Source: Hymenobacter aranciens | Lineage (GTDB): Bacteria; Bacteroidota; Bacteroidia; Cytophagales; Hymenobacteraceae | DNA length: 64,000 nt | Direction of reading: 5' to 3' | Assembly: GCF_030580865.1 (NCBI RefSeq) | Contig: NZ_JAUQSY010000004.1 | Coordinates: forward strand, 124,001 to 188,000 | Shown here: positions 9,901 through 17,301 of the stretch, one piece after another | Position numbering within the stretch: position 1 is the stretch's first letter | How the letters are laid out: each line of letters opens with the position of its first letter | The notes under the pieces: generated by a model | What the model was told of the DNA's origin: nothing | The model's database searches: none | Seen by the model: only the letters and a program-made list of their open reading frames with translations | Program-made: the position numbers and the translations under genes

Positions 9901-10523
9901 TACACCACGCAGTTTTCGAACACCGCTACCGAGCTACCGAAGATAAAATCCACGTTGCCGTCGATGTAACAGTCGCGGAAGTAGTGCATTGGCGTGCCGC
10001 TGCCCTTCACGTACAGCGTATCCTGATTGCCCAGGAAGCGGCAGTTCTTGAACACGGCGCGGTCGGCATTCACCAACACAGCCACCGCCTGCGAACCGTC
10101 GCCGAAGGTATTTTCAAACGTAATGTTGAAGGCCGAGAAGTCGGAAGCGCTGATGCTGAAGCTGGCCGAGCCCTGCGTACCCAAGGTGTTGCCGCCCACG
10201 CTGGTGCTGGCACCATCGCTGTACGTGAGGATGGTATTGGCTACGCTCTCGCCCACCAGTTGCAGAAACGGCTTGTTAGACGGCACGCTCATTTTCTCGG
10301 CATACCGGCCGTTCTTAATGAAGATGCTGTACACAGCCGTGCGATTGGTGGGCGCCGCGTTAATGGCCGCCTGCACGGTGGTGAAGTCGCCGGTGCCGTC
10401 CTGGGCCACGGTCACATCGTAGGCATACAGCCGCGTGCTCAGCAGCAGAAGCAGCCCCAGCAGCGCCCAGACGCGGGCCAGGCCGCTGGCGCGGCGAGGG
10501 GAAAAGGTAGGAGTATTGACCAT
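6939..10523 (-). CDS. Multidomain secreted pectinesterase (CE8) with T9SS sorting domain
   Basis: 1194 aa counting from the ATG at 10523; an upstream in-frame TTG (10559) would put a charged stretch before the signal peptide and is unlikely. Order: signal peptide (about 15-36); CE8 beta-helix (about 37-340) with LGNQDTLYVKG near 165 and YIDGNVDFIFGSS near 190, the canonical catalytic segments; a fibronectin-III-like domain (about 355-455); beta-sandwich modules; three Ig/PKD-like repeats of the type AFSYANATYCASG...STTGLSI...GTYVITY; and a T9SS type A sorting domain (LRVYPNPAQGHLTVEL to the C-terminus). It should be exported by type IX secretion and remove methyl esters from pectin. It is transcribed separately from the downstream pectin genes. 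Confidence 0.92.
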   Translation of the reverse strand: MVNTPTFSPRRASGLARVWALLGLLLLLSTRLYAYDVTVAQDGTGDFTTVQAAINAAPTNRTAVYSIFIKNGRYAEKMSVPSNKPFLQLVGESVANTILTYSDGASTSVGGNTLGTQGSASFSISASDFSAFNITFENTFGDGSQAVAVLVNADRAVFKNCRFLGNQDTLYVKGSGTPMHYFRDCYIDGNVDFIFGSSVAVFENCVVYAKSRTSNGASYITAANTPAGQAYGFVFRNTTLPSNTGGTLYYLGRPWQNDAANAAAPTNNKTVFLKSRVGINQLQPAGWVTWDAGTNTSLITYAEFRPRHFNGNAVNVSQRAAWSRQLAVADTAAYQRATVFGSWNPCAVASNVCATFSPDIAVANFRAAKGASQTTINWNISWAMTGIRYDLYRSSDNVTFSQINTVTAANDSTWNFQMTDALPVAGSAYYYYVRASKAGLATHQTATVQVSSVPTITANTVALGTFAQYQTGTSAVQTYTVSGENLTANVTITPPANYEVSANGGTNWATNVAPLVLTPAANTLAATIISVRLNAATAGTYAGNIVHSSPGATALNVAVTGAKTNTAAQVSNVLQWWSLKVSDQDSAQVRSAAVTASTSTFNQLVPSNGTTVTAYPARSSRYGQAFAPTATGQWTTAVGGPGSSLNRRFYKQFTVTADAASAVRIDSLVFWNAIYNTTGLAGVSYSLTGFAVGNADSVNVTNGVGPLGTLTTGGGTNGAPASFAIRNQNSGTNQTYRLALNGTTGVTVPAGQTLTIRMYFTTSSTSNGRYMLLRDVMVKGEALSAPCNAAFSYANATYCASGTNPTPTVTGTAGGAFTSTTGLSIEGSTGTINLATSTPGTYVITYTPGVACSSTATVTVTAATSAAFTYPAATYCTSQSSTVPVTLGTGGTAGTFSASVAGLTLDATTGTITPGSSTPGTYTVTNAVAASGGCAAASATFSVTITAAPAATFSYANAAYCASSNLVTPTVATGSTAGTYSSTTGLSIDPTTGAVNLGSSTPGTYVITNSLAASGACAAIAATFSLTINPIPAQPTVTVQSSGGATTLTSSATSGNQWYLGTTAVPGATSQTYVVNTPAQLGSYTVVTTSAAGCVSAPSAAIVVTSRRAALAGSSLRVYPNPAQGHLTVELAGYRQATELSLLNALGQVVLTRMLTANESVAPQQFSLVGLAAGVYVLRATTAGGLDTRRVVVR

Positions 10524-10611
10524 AGGAATGTGGGTGAGAATTGTAGGATTAATCACCAATATTATTCCCCATCCCTGCCAAAAGGCACTCCTCCACGCCC
10601 TTTTATTTCCG

Positions 10612-10634
10612 CAATCGTTGCCGGCATCGTTGCC
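10612..10634. promoter_or_regulatory. Operator-like double site upstream of the T9SS pectinesterase
   Basis: TTTATTTCCG is followed by CAATCGTTGCC, then GGC and ATCGTTGCC, so two ATCGTT hexamers lie 12 bases apart. On the same strand the site matches 6732-6755 except where AACGAT is exchanged for its complement ATCGTT. It lies about 90 bases upstream of the ATG at 10523. A LacI-type regulator is inferred, not shown. Confidence 0.4.
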
Positions 10635-10988
10635 GAAAAGCTAGCACTGATGATGTCAACGGCGCAGCCAGCGGCACAAGCCGCATTCCAGCACGGAGCG
10701 AGGCACTACAATACCGACCAGCAGACCACAGCAAATCGCTACTCGTCTCTTGGCCGGCCTTGGCTAAGAGAGTTACGGATTTGCAGGGTAGCACCAAAAT
10801 CCGACAATTTCATCGCTGAACACCTGACATTTATGTATAAAATCTCAGTCACGATTCTGTTGCAAAAAGTCGCACCGCCTGCGCCCAGAAAAGGAAAATC
10901 TTACCATTTATTGAACAGGGTTTGCCACCAAGCAGCATTTTCACTTAGTCCATTGGCAGTACTGTCCTCCGTTGTTCTTGCCTGACAT

Positions 10989-11192
10989 TCAGCAATACAG
11001 CTGCGCCACGCGGTACGCTTCCTGCTCCAGGTTTTTGCGGCCGTACTCGCGCTCCACGAAGCAGCAGAAGAACAATGATGGTACGGCACTAACGGCCAGC
11101 GATACACGCAGTACTTTGAGCGAAACTCCTGTAGCAGGCGTCAGGCAATGCTGCGGGAAGAGACAGATGCTGAGAATTATGGCGCGAAATAG
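10989..11192 (-). pseudogene. Possible gene remnant with a membrane segment
   Basis: In the 690-base gap between the GH32-like gene and the pectinesterase, one minus-strand frame is open for 67 codons between two stops, without a convincing start. It encodes a hydrophobic stretch (VSLAVSAVPSLFFCCFV) followed by EREYGRKNLEQEAYRVAQLYC and a stop. This reads like the C-terminal end of a real membrane protein rather than random sequence, but I do not recognise a family and found no upstream continuation in frame. Apart from this and the operator-like site, I see nothing in 10524-11213. Confidence 0.2.
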
Positions 11193-11213
11193 TCACCGCC
11201 GACCATGCCACGG

Positions 11214-12848
11214 TCACGATGGCTTGGTTACCAAAATATTGCTGAATGTAGCCGTGCTGTTATCCACGAAAACACCCCAGGAGGTTTTCGGGGCTTTGTA
11301 GATGCGGGCCGTGAGAGCCGCCACGTTGTTGAGGTACACCACCACCACCGAGTTTTCCTCCACGATTTCGACCGTGTAGTTGGTGTTGGGTTGCAGCGGG
11401 AAAGGTACGTCGGCCGTGGCCACGGTGGTCGTGGTCAGATTGCTGCGGTTGGTCAGGTCGAAGCTGAAGCGGTTCTGGCCGGGCACGAAGCGCAGGCTGT
11501 AAAACTGGTTGTAGCCGTCGCAGGCGCCCAGCAGAAAGCCGAAATCCTTGGCCGCGCTGCTGTACGACACGGTGGTGCTGATTTTGAAGCGCGTCAGGTT
11601 GATAGGGTCGTAGAGCACATTGGCTACGTCGTTGTTGGCGGTGCTTATCAGGCGGTAGCTCTGGGTGCCGCCGCCGGTATTTGTCACGTTGCCCCACTGG
11701 CTGTTTTTCACAATGGCCTGGGGCTGGGCCTGCAGGTAGCTCTTCAGCGTGTGCGGAATAGTCACGGCCAAATCCTTATTGGCCAACTGGTAGAGCTTAT
11801 GCGTAATCAGGTTGCCGCCCCACTGCAGGGCGCCGGTGTCGGTGCTGCCGGCGCGGCGCGGCACCCAGGCCTGCAGGTAGCGGTCGCCGTACTGGTCGGT
11901 GATGAGCTTAGGGGCGTAGAAGCCGTTGCCGTCGAAGCGGGCGGTGCCGTTGGGCACGCTCCAGGGGCCGGCCAGCGAGGTGCTTTTGCGGTAGTAGCAG
12001 TTTTTTGAGTTAATGTCGGCAAACAGCAGGTAGTAGGTGTCGCCGATTTTGAACAGCTGCGGGCACTCCAGCATGAAGAAGTTAGTGCTGCCGCCATCGT
12101 AGAGTCGTCCCTGATATGTCCAGGTAGTCAGGTCAGTCGAGGTATATTTGGCCACGACGCCGCGCCAGGTGCCGGCCACGTTTTGCCGGGCCGCCACTAG
12201 CAGGTAGTAGGTGGCCGAGGCGTCATCGAAATACACATAAGGGTCGCGGAAATTGTCGGTTTCGTCGAAGCCCTGCCCCGTCGGCGCATACAGCGTACCG
12301 AAGCTGGTATTTTTCACAAACGGCTGGTTGAGCGCCGTGGCCGTGGCCAGCATCACGCCCTCCTTGCGGTTGGTGCAGTTGGCCGAGTTAGGGTTGAAGC
12401 CGGTGTAATAGGCGTAGTAGGCGCTGCCCTTCTTCGTCACGCTACCCGTGCCGACGGCAAAATCCTGGGCGCAGGTGGCTGAGGCACAGCTCAGCTGCTC
12501 GCCAGTTGAAAGCGCCGAGTAGCTGTAGAAATTGGTGGTTTTGAAGGCGTACCAGGGATGTCGCTGGTTAGTGGCATCGTTCCAGATGTCCTTCAGAAAA
12601 TAGGAATACGTGGTATTGGTGGCGCTATCGTAATAGGGCATCACATCGCCGATGGCCGTGCCGTCGGCGCACTGCGGGTAAATAGTGTAGCTCGTGCCTT
12701 CGGGCTGTTGGGTGCAGACCAGTCCGGCATCGGCCGCATAGGCTTGCGGCTGAGGCGCAGTAGCTTGTTCGGGCTCATTGCAGCTGGCCGTGAGCATAGC
12801 TACGCCCGCCGCCAGCCCCCGGCCGGCGGTGAAATAAGTGGTTTTCAT
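11214..12848 (-). CDS. GH32-like (clan GH-J) lipoprotein, atypical N-terminal motif, copy A
   Basis: 544 aa lipoprotein (lipobox LTASC, Cys23). The middle is a beta-fructosidase-type five-bladed propeller: NFRDPYVYF (Asp202) and MLECPQLFKIGD (Glu261) match the RDP and EC motifs of GH32. The usual WMNDPNG nucleophile motif is absent; in its place is AIGDVMPYYD, where Asp68 could align with the nucleophile. The C-terminal beta-sandwich (about 405-544, DFGFLLGACDGYNQFYSLRF) resembles the DUF4975-type domain of Bacteroidota GH32 proteins. It is a paralogue of the gene at 15648-17270. It could be an unusual fructan hydrolase or transferase, or a surface fructan-binding protein. It is the last gene of the fructan locus. 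Confidence 0.75.
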   Translation of the reverse strand: MKTTYFTAGRGLAAGVAMLTASCNEPEQATAPQPQAYAADAGLVCTQQPEGTSYTIYPQCADGTAIGDVMPYYDSATNTTYSYFLKDIWNDATNQRHPWYAFKTTNFYSYSALSTGEQLSCASATCAQDFAVGTGSVTKKGSAYYAYYTGFNPNSANCTNRKEGVMLATATALNQPFVKNTSFGTLYAPTGQGFDETDNFRDPYVYFDDASATYYLLVAARQNVAGTWRGVVAKYTSTDLTTWTYQGRLYDGGSTNFFMLECPQLFKIGDTYYLLFADINSKNCYYRKSTSLAGPWSVPNGTARFDGNGFYAPKLITDQYGDRYLQAWVPRRAGSTDTGALQWGGNLITHKLYQLANKDLAVTIPHTLKSYLQAQPQAIVKNSQWGNVTNTGGGTQSYRLISTANNDVANVLYDPINLTRFKISTTVSYSSAAKDFGFLLGACDGYNQFYSLRFVPGQNRFSFDLTNRSNLTTTTVATADVPFPLQPNTNYTVEIVEENSVVVVYLNNVAALTARIYKAPKTSWGVFVDNSTATFSNILVTKPS

Positions 12849-12892
12849 GGCGGGAATTTTAGAAAGGGTTGGAAAAGTGCGGCAACGAAAAG

Positions 12893-12938
12893 TGGCCGGC
12901 GCCGGGAGTCATTCAGTAACAACTCCCGGCACCGGCCA
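12893..12938 (-). terminator. Strong hairpin between the T9SS protein gene and the last GH32-like gene
   Basis: A 17-base stem (TGGCCGGCGCCGGGAGT with one mismatch in its partner) is followed on the minus strand by ACTTTTC. It lies about 80 bases after the stop at 13016 and 45 bases before the ATG at 12848, so it may terminate or attenuate transcription into the last gene of the locus. Confidence 0.6.
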
Positions 12939-13015
12939 TTCTTATTGGTTTCTGGTTGCTTGTTTCTGGTTATACTAACTGGCTACTAGGTAGAAACAAG
13001 CACCCTCAAAACACC

Positions 13016-14203
13016 TTACAGCAATACCACTTTGCTGACAACCACCGCATCGCCCACCTGGGCGCGCACGAGGTAGGTGCCGGCAGCTACGTCGGCCGTG
13101 TTCAGGCTCAGCGTGTGCGTGCCGGCTGTTTTAGCGCCCGCGTCGAGCACGTGCACGGTGCGGCCAGCTAGGTCAGTGAGCACGAGGCGGGTTTCGGCGG
13201 CGGCCTTCACCTGGTAGGTGATGGTGGCCTGGCCGGCGCTGGGGTTGGGATACACGCGCAGGGCCACGGCGGCGGCATCGGCGGCGCGGGTGGCCGCTAC
13301 AACCGGCACCAGCAGGCTAAACGACTGCGTGCCGGGAATGGCCGTAAAGTCGGGGCTGCGCTGCAGGTTGCCGTTGCCGGGGTCGGCGCCCGGGGCGGGG
13401 CCGGTGTTCTGCGGAATCAGGTCCGAGGAGAAGTAGTCGCCGTCGGCGTTGTTTTGCACAGCAAATACTTTGACAGTGCCGCCTGCGCTGGGAATGCCCA
13501 GGCTGGCGCGGCTCATCGAAATTTCGAGGCCCGTGGAGCCCGCCGCGCCCGTGGGCGAGCCGGAGTTGGTGCTCAACAGCGAGCTGTTTTTGAACGCGAC
13601 GACGGCGTTGTTAAACAACGCGTAAGCGCCCGATGCCTGGGCCGCGGTCACGGTTACCGGAGCGCCGGTATTCACGTTGAGGCCGGTGGCGTTGAGCGGC
13701 TTGCTCACGGCCAGGCGGTTGCCCCCAGTCATAGTGTACACCACGCCGTCAATCTGCACCTGGCCAGCTACGCCGTTGCCCTTCACGCCGATGCCAAAGT
13801 CGCCGGGCTGGTCGAGCTTGGCTTCCACGTTCAGGAACGAGGTAATGGGGGTACTGGCCGTTGGCTTCACCAGCGCCGTGCCCACCGGAATGCCGGTTAC
13901 ACCCGGCCGGGCCACATAGATTTGCAACGAGTTGCGAATCTGGTTCAGGGTGGCAGTGGCCTGGTCCGTTTCCAGCGTACCCGCCAGGAAAAAGTACACG
14001 TTGGTGGCATCAGCCGCCACGTAAAACGACAGCAGCCCGGCGTTGCCGAAGCCGTGGTTGCCAGTGTAGCGGCCTACCAGCCGGTAGCCGTTCGTGCTGA
14101 TTTCGCCGGCGTTGAGCGTGCCGTCGATGGTGATTTGGGCCTGCGATGGTAGGGCGGTGGCCGCCAGCGTGGCCGCCGCAGCGAGGGTAAGGATTTTTTT
14201 CAT
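13016..14203 (-). CDS. T9SS-secreted protein of unknown function in the fructan locus
   Basis: 395 aa, signal peptide ending ALPSQAQ (residue 22). The body (23-300) starts ITIDGTLNAGEIS and contains RYTGNHGFGNAGLLSFYVAADATNVYFFLAG, a beta-rich pattern of the kind found in extracellular carbohydrate-binding or DOMON/CBM9-like sandwiches; no catalytic motif is recognised. The end (about 315-395) is a T9SS type A sorting domain (LRVYPNPSAGQATITYQV). Its position between GH32-like genes suggests a secreted accessory or binding protein for fructans, but that is inference from context. Confidence 0.7.
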   Translation of the reverse strand: MKKILTLAAAATLAATALPSQAQITIDGTLNAGEISTNGYRLVGRYTGNHGFGNAGLLSFYVAADATNVYFFLAGTLETDQATATLNQIRNSLQIYVARPGVTGIPVGTALVKPTASTPITSFLNVEAKLDQPGDFGIGVKGNGVAGQVQIDGVVYTMTGGNRLAVSKPLNATGLNVNTGAPVTVTAAQASGAYALFNNAVVAFKNSSLLSTNSGSPTGAAGSTGLEISMSRASLGIPSAGGTVKVFAVQNNADGDYFSSDLIPQNTGPAPGADPGNGNLQRSPDFTAIPGTQSFSLLVPVVAATRAADAAAVALRVYPNPSAGQATITYQVKAAAETRLVLTDLAGRTVHVLDAGAKTAGTHTLSLNTADVAAGTYLVRAQVGDAVVVSKVVLL

Positions 14204-14244
14204 GGGGTTGAAAAAGTGAATGGGTTGAGAAAAAGAAATGCGGA

Positions 14245-15546
14245 TTAATTAACTGTTATCCAGTGCAGCCGAAACGTAGCCGTATTGCCGCTGCGGTTGG
14301 TGAAATAAAAGGTGGTGCTGGCGGTGCCGTTACTGGTGTAAGACCACTGCACGTAGTCGGCAAAGCCGCCGCCGGTCTGGTCGATACTGCCGATGACGAC
14401 CGGCGCAAAGCCCAGGCCGTGAGTCCAGGTGAAGCTGCCACCCGCGTAGGCCCCCAGCGTGATGGCGCCCCCGCTGATGCTGGTGCCGGAGCCCGCCGCC
14501 ACGGCCCCGTCGCCGGAGTCGTAGCTGCGCTGCGTCACGCGGCCGTTGGTGCGGAAGTCGCCGCTTACCAGCATGCTGCCGTAGAGCTCGGCCCCGCCCT
14601 CGGAGTAGAATTTGATGCGGCGGTTGAGGTAGGAGCCATCGGCTGCGCCGGTGATGTCGAGGGCGTCGGCGCTGAGGAAGCGGTAGCCGATTTTGCCGGC
14701 GTTGTATTCCTTGCTCAGGATGCCGGCGCCGGTTTCCACCACATTTGCATTGGTCACGTAGAGGTTGCCGTCCACGTTGGCATTGCCGCGCACGTCGAGG
14801 CGCTGGTTGGGCGCGTCGGTGCCCAGGCCCACGTCGCCGTTGCGCTTCCACACCAGGGTGTTGGGCGCGTTGTCGGAGCCGAGGGAGCCGCCGCCGTAGC
14901 CCAGCAGCTGCGGGCCGTCGTAGGTACCACTGTATTGCAGGCGGTGGTTGTAGTCGCCCAGGCCATTTAGCAGCAAGGCATTGCCCACCAGCCCCACGGC
15001 CACGCCGGTGCCGTCGGTGGTCCAGGTGAGGGCGGTTTTGCGGCCGCCGTTGCTCACGCCCAGCCGGCCACCGCCGTAGCCGAACAGCACCGGGCCGTCC
15101 ACGTTGTCGCTGCCGCCCCAGGGCTTGAAGCCCTGGTCGTAGTAGCCGTAATAGCCCAGGCCGTGGCCGGTGTCGGTGCCGCCGCGCAGCAGCAGGTCGT
15201 TGGTGGAGTTCAGCGCCAGGTTCTGGGTGGCCGAATGGTTGCCCAGGTTGTCGGCTTTCAGAAGGTTCCAGGCCATGCCGTCGTAGGCGTATAGGCCGGG
15301 CGTGTTGTCGGTCTGGTACACCACGAGGCCCGCTACAGGGCTGCCGATGGCGTCGCGCTGCGCCTGCGTGAGGCGCGGCGGCAGCAGGCCCTGCGTGGTC
15401 GAAGTCACGTCGAGCGCGGCGGCGGCATTGGGCATGATAGTGCCGATGCCCACGTTCTGCGCCTGTGCCGCCGACGCGGCCAGACCTAGCCAGCCCACCA
15501 ATACCCAAGCGGCTGATTTTCTATTTATTGAATAAAAATTTGCCAT
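14245..15546 (-). CDS. Secreted protein with tail-fibre-like repeats, unknown function
   Basis: 433 aa from the ATG at 15546 (MANFYSINRKSAAW...); the open frame extends 28 codons further but that part does not look coding. After a signal peptide (ending AAQAQ) comes NVGIGTIMPNAAAALDV and GLLPPRLTQAQRDAI...GLVVYQTDN, the N-terminal signature of a common family of secreted Bacteroidota proteins with fibre-like bodies. The middle has repeated GYGGG.LG segments. The C-terminus (GFAPVVIGSIDQTGGGFADY to HWITVN) looks like the tip domain of tail-fibre or H-type-lectin proteins. No T9SS domain is seen. A surface-attachment role is possible; function unknown. Confidence 0.65.
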   Translation of the reverse strand: MANFYSINRKSAAWVLVGWLGLAASAAQAQNVGIGTIMPNAAAALDVTSTTQGLLPPRLTQAQRDAIGSPVAGLVVYQTDNTPGLYAYDGMAWNLLKADNLGNHSATQNLALNSTNDLLLRGGTDTGHGLGYYGYYDQGFKPWGGSDNVDGPVLFGYGGGRLGVSNGGRKTALTWTTDGTGVAVGLVGNALLLNGLGDYNHRLQYSGTYDGPQLLGYGGGSLGSDNAPNTLVWKRNGDVGLGTDAPNQRLDVRGNANVDGNLYVTNANVVETGAGILSKEYNAGKIGYRFLSADALDITGAADGSYLNRRIKFYSEGGAELYGSMLVSGDFRTNGRVTQRSYDSGDGAVAAGSGTSISGGAITLGAYAGGSFTWTHGLGFAPVVIGSIDQTGGGFADYVQWSYTSNGTASTTFYFTNRSGNTATFRLHWITVN

Positions 15547-15647
15547 CTTTTCGCGAGAATTACAGGAATGAGTAGTCCCGGCTTCGCCGTTTTGGCGAAG
15601 AGCAGCGGACCCGGAAAAAAGGAAAGGCACCGGCGGCGCCGGCTAGC

Positions 15648-17270
15648 TTAAGGTCTGGTGACGGTCAGGTTTTTGAAGGTTGCCGTGCTGTTGTCGGCGA
15701 AGATGCCCCAGGAGGTGCGCGGGGCCTTGTAGATGCGCGATGACAGGGCCGCCACGCCGTTCACGTACACCACCACCACCGAGTTTTCCTCCACAATGTC
15801 AACGGTGTAGTTCGTATTGGGCTGCATGCGGAAAGGCACATCAGCCACCGGCGAAGTGCCGGCATTGAGCGAGTTGCGGTTGGTGCGGTCGAAGCTGAAG
15901 CGGTTTTGCGAGGGCACGAAGCGCAGGCTGTAGAACTGGTTGGTGGCGTCGCAGGCACCCAATGCGAAACCGAAATCCTTGGTAGCGTCGGTGTATGACA
16001 CGGTGGCGCTCAGCTTGAAGCGCGTCTGGTTGATGGGCTTGAACAATACGCTGGCGGGTCCGCCGCTGGCCGGGCCGGCCAGCACCCAGGTGTTGGAGTC
16101 GGGCCGGGCGGCGGTGGCGGTGCGGCGCACTTGCTGCAAGGGTTCCGTCTGGGTTTCGAGGTAGGTTTTCAGGCTGGGCAGCAGGCTCACAGTGAGGTCG
16201 CCGCTGGCCGTCTGGCTGAGCTTGTGGGTGACGAGGTTGCCACCCCACCACCAGCCGCCGCTGTCCTGGTTATCCTGGTAGCGGTTCACCCAGGCCATCA
16301 TGTAAGCGTCGCCGGTGGCAGTGTTTACCAACGCTTTGCCGGCGTAGAAGCCCGCGCCCTCGAAGCGGGCCGCGTCGCTGGGCTCGGCCCAGGGGCCGGT
16401 GGGCGAGTCGCTCTTGCGGTAGTACATGTTGCGGGTGGTGATGTCCGAAAATAGCAGGTAGTGCTTGCTGCCCAGCTTGAATAGCTGCGGGCACTCCAGC
16501 ATCACGAAGTTGGTGCTGCCGCCATCGTAGGCCACGCCCTGATAGGTCCAGCTCAGCAAATCGGCAGAAGTATAGCGCACCAGCACGCCCCGATTGTTAC
16601 GGCGGGCGGCCACCAGCATGTCGTACTCGCCGCTCAACTCGTTGCGGTACACGTAGGGGTCGCGGAAGTTGTCGCTTTCGTCAAAACCCTGATTGGTGGG
16701 CACGTAGATAGTCGCAAAGGCCGCGTTTTTCACGAATTTCTGCGTGGCGCTGGGCGCAGTGGCCAGCATCACGCCCTCCTTGCGGTGGCCGCAGTTGCCG
16801 GAGTTCGGGTTGTGGCCGGTGTAGAAGGCGTAGTAGGTTCCACCTTTCTCCATCACGCAGCCGGTGCCGATGGCGCGGTCCTGGGCGCAGCTACCGGCGC
16901 TGCTGGGCAGCAGTTCGCCGGCCGGCAGCTCGGTAAATTGGCGGAAATCTCTCGTTTTCAAGCCGTACCAGGGATGGCGCTGGTTGGTGCCATCGTTCCA
17001 CACGTCCTTGAGGTAGTACACCAGCATCGTGTTGGTAGCCGCGTCGAAGTAAGGCATCATGTCGCCGATGCCCGCGCCGTCGGAGCCTTTCGGGAAGATG
17101 CTGTAGTCGCTGCGCTCGGCGGCGGGCGTGCACACTAAGGTGCTGGAAGTGGGCGGCGTAACCGGCTTATCGGGTTCGGTCGAGTCCTTTTTACAGCCGG
17201 CGGCGAGGCATGTCAGGAGCACGGCAGCCGCTGCGGAGAGCGGCGCCAGGGGCGCTAAGAAAGTTTTCAC
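15648..17270 (-). CDS. GH32-like (clan GH-J) lipoprotein, atypical N-terminal motif, copy B
   Basis: 540 aa, GTG start at 17270, lipobox CLAAGC (Cys26). It is collinear with the product of 11214-12848 over its length, with the same substitutions: GIGDMMPYFDAATN (Asp70) where GH32 has WMNDPNG, DNFRDPYVYRNE for the RDP motif, and MLECPQLFKLG for the EC motif. The C-terminal beta-sandwich ends with RTSWGIFADNSTATFKNLTV. All three acidic positions of clan GH-J could thus be present, so an active but divergent fructan enzyme is plausible; a non-catalytic surface fructan binder is the alternative. It follows directly downstream of the canonical GH32 gene. Confidence 0.75.
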   Translation of the reverse strand: MKTFLAPLAPLSAAAAVLLTCLAAGCKKDSTEPDKPVTPPTSSTLVCTPAAERSDYSIFPKGSDGAGIGDMMPYFDAATNTMLVYYLKDVWNDGTNQRHPWYGLKTRDFRQFTELPAGELLPSSAGSCAQDRAIGTGCVMEKGGTYYAFYTGHNPNSGNCGHRKEGVMLATAPSATQKFVKNAAFATIYVPTNQGFDESDNFRDPYVYRNELSGEYDMLVAARRNNRGVLVRYTSADLLSWTYQGVAYDGGSTNFVMLECPQLFKLGSKHYLLFSDITTRNMYYRKSDSPTGPWAEPSDAARFEGAGFYAGKALVNTATGDAYMMAWVNRYQDNQDSGGWWWGGNLVTHKLSQTASGDLTVSLLPSLKTYLETQTEPLQQVRRTATAARPDSNTWVLAGPASGGPASVLFKPINQTRFKLSATVSYTDATKDFGFALGACDATNQFYSLRFVPSQNRFSFDRTNRNSLNAGTSPVADVPFRMQPNTNYTVDIVEENSVVVVYVNGVAALSSRIYKAPRTSWGIFADNSTATFKNLTVTRP

Positions 17271-17301
17271 AGGAAATAGCTTATCGTTGGAAACGAATCG
17301 A

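Noticed and set aside
10972-11301. A 109-codon plus-strand frame in the gap before the last GH32-like gene
   Set aside because: It overlaps the end of the GH32-like gene, shows no family, and its composition is not protein-like; the opposite strand has the better candidate remnant.
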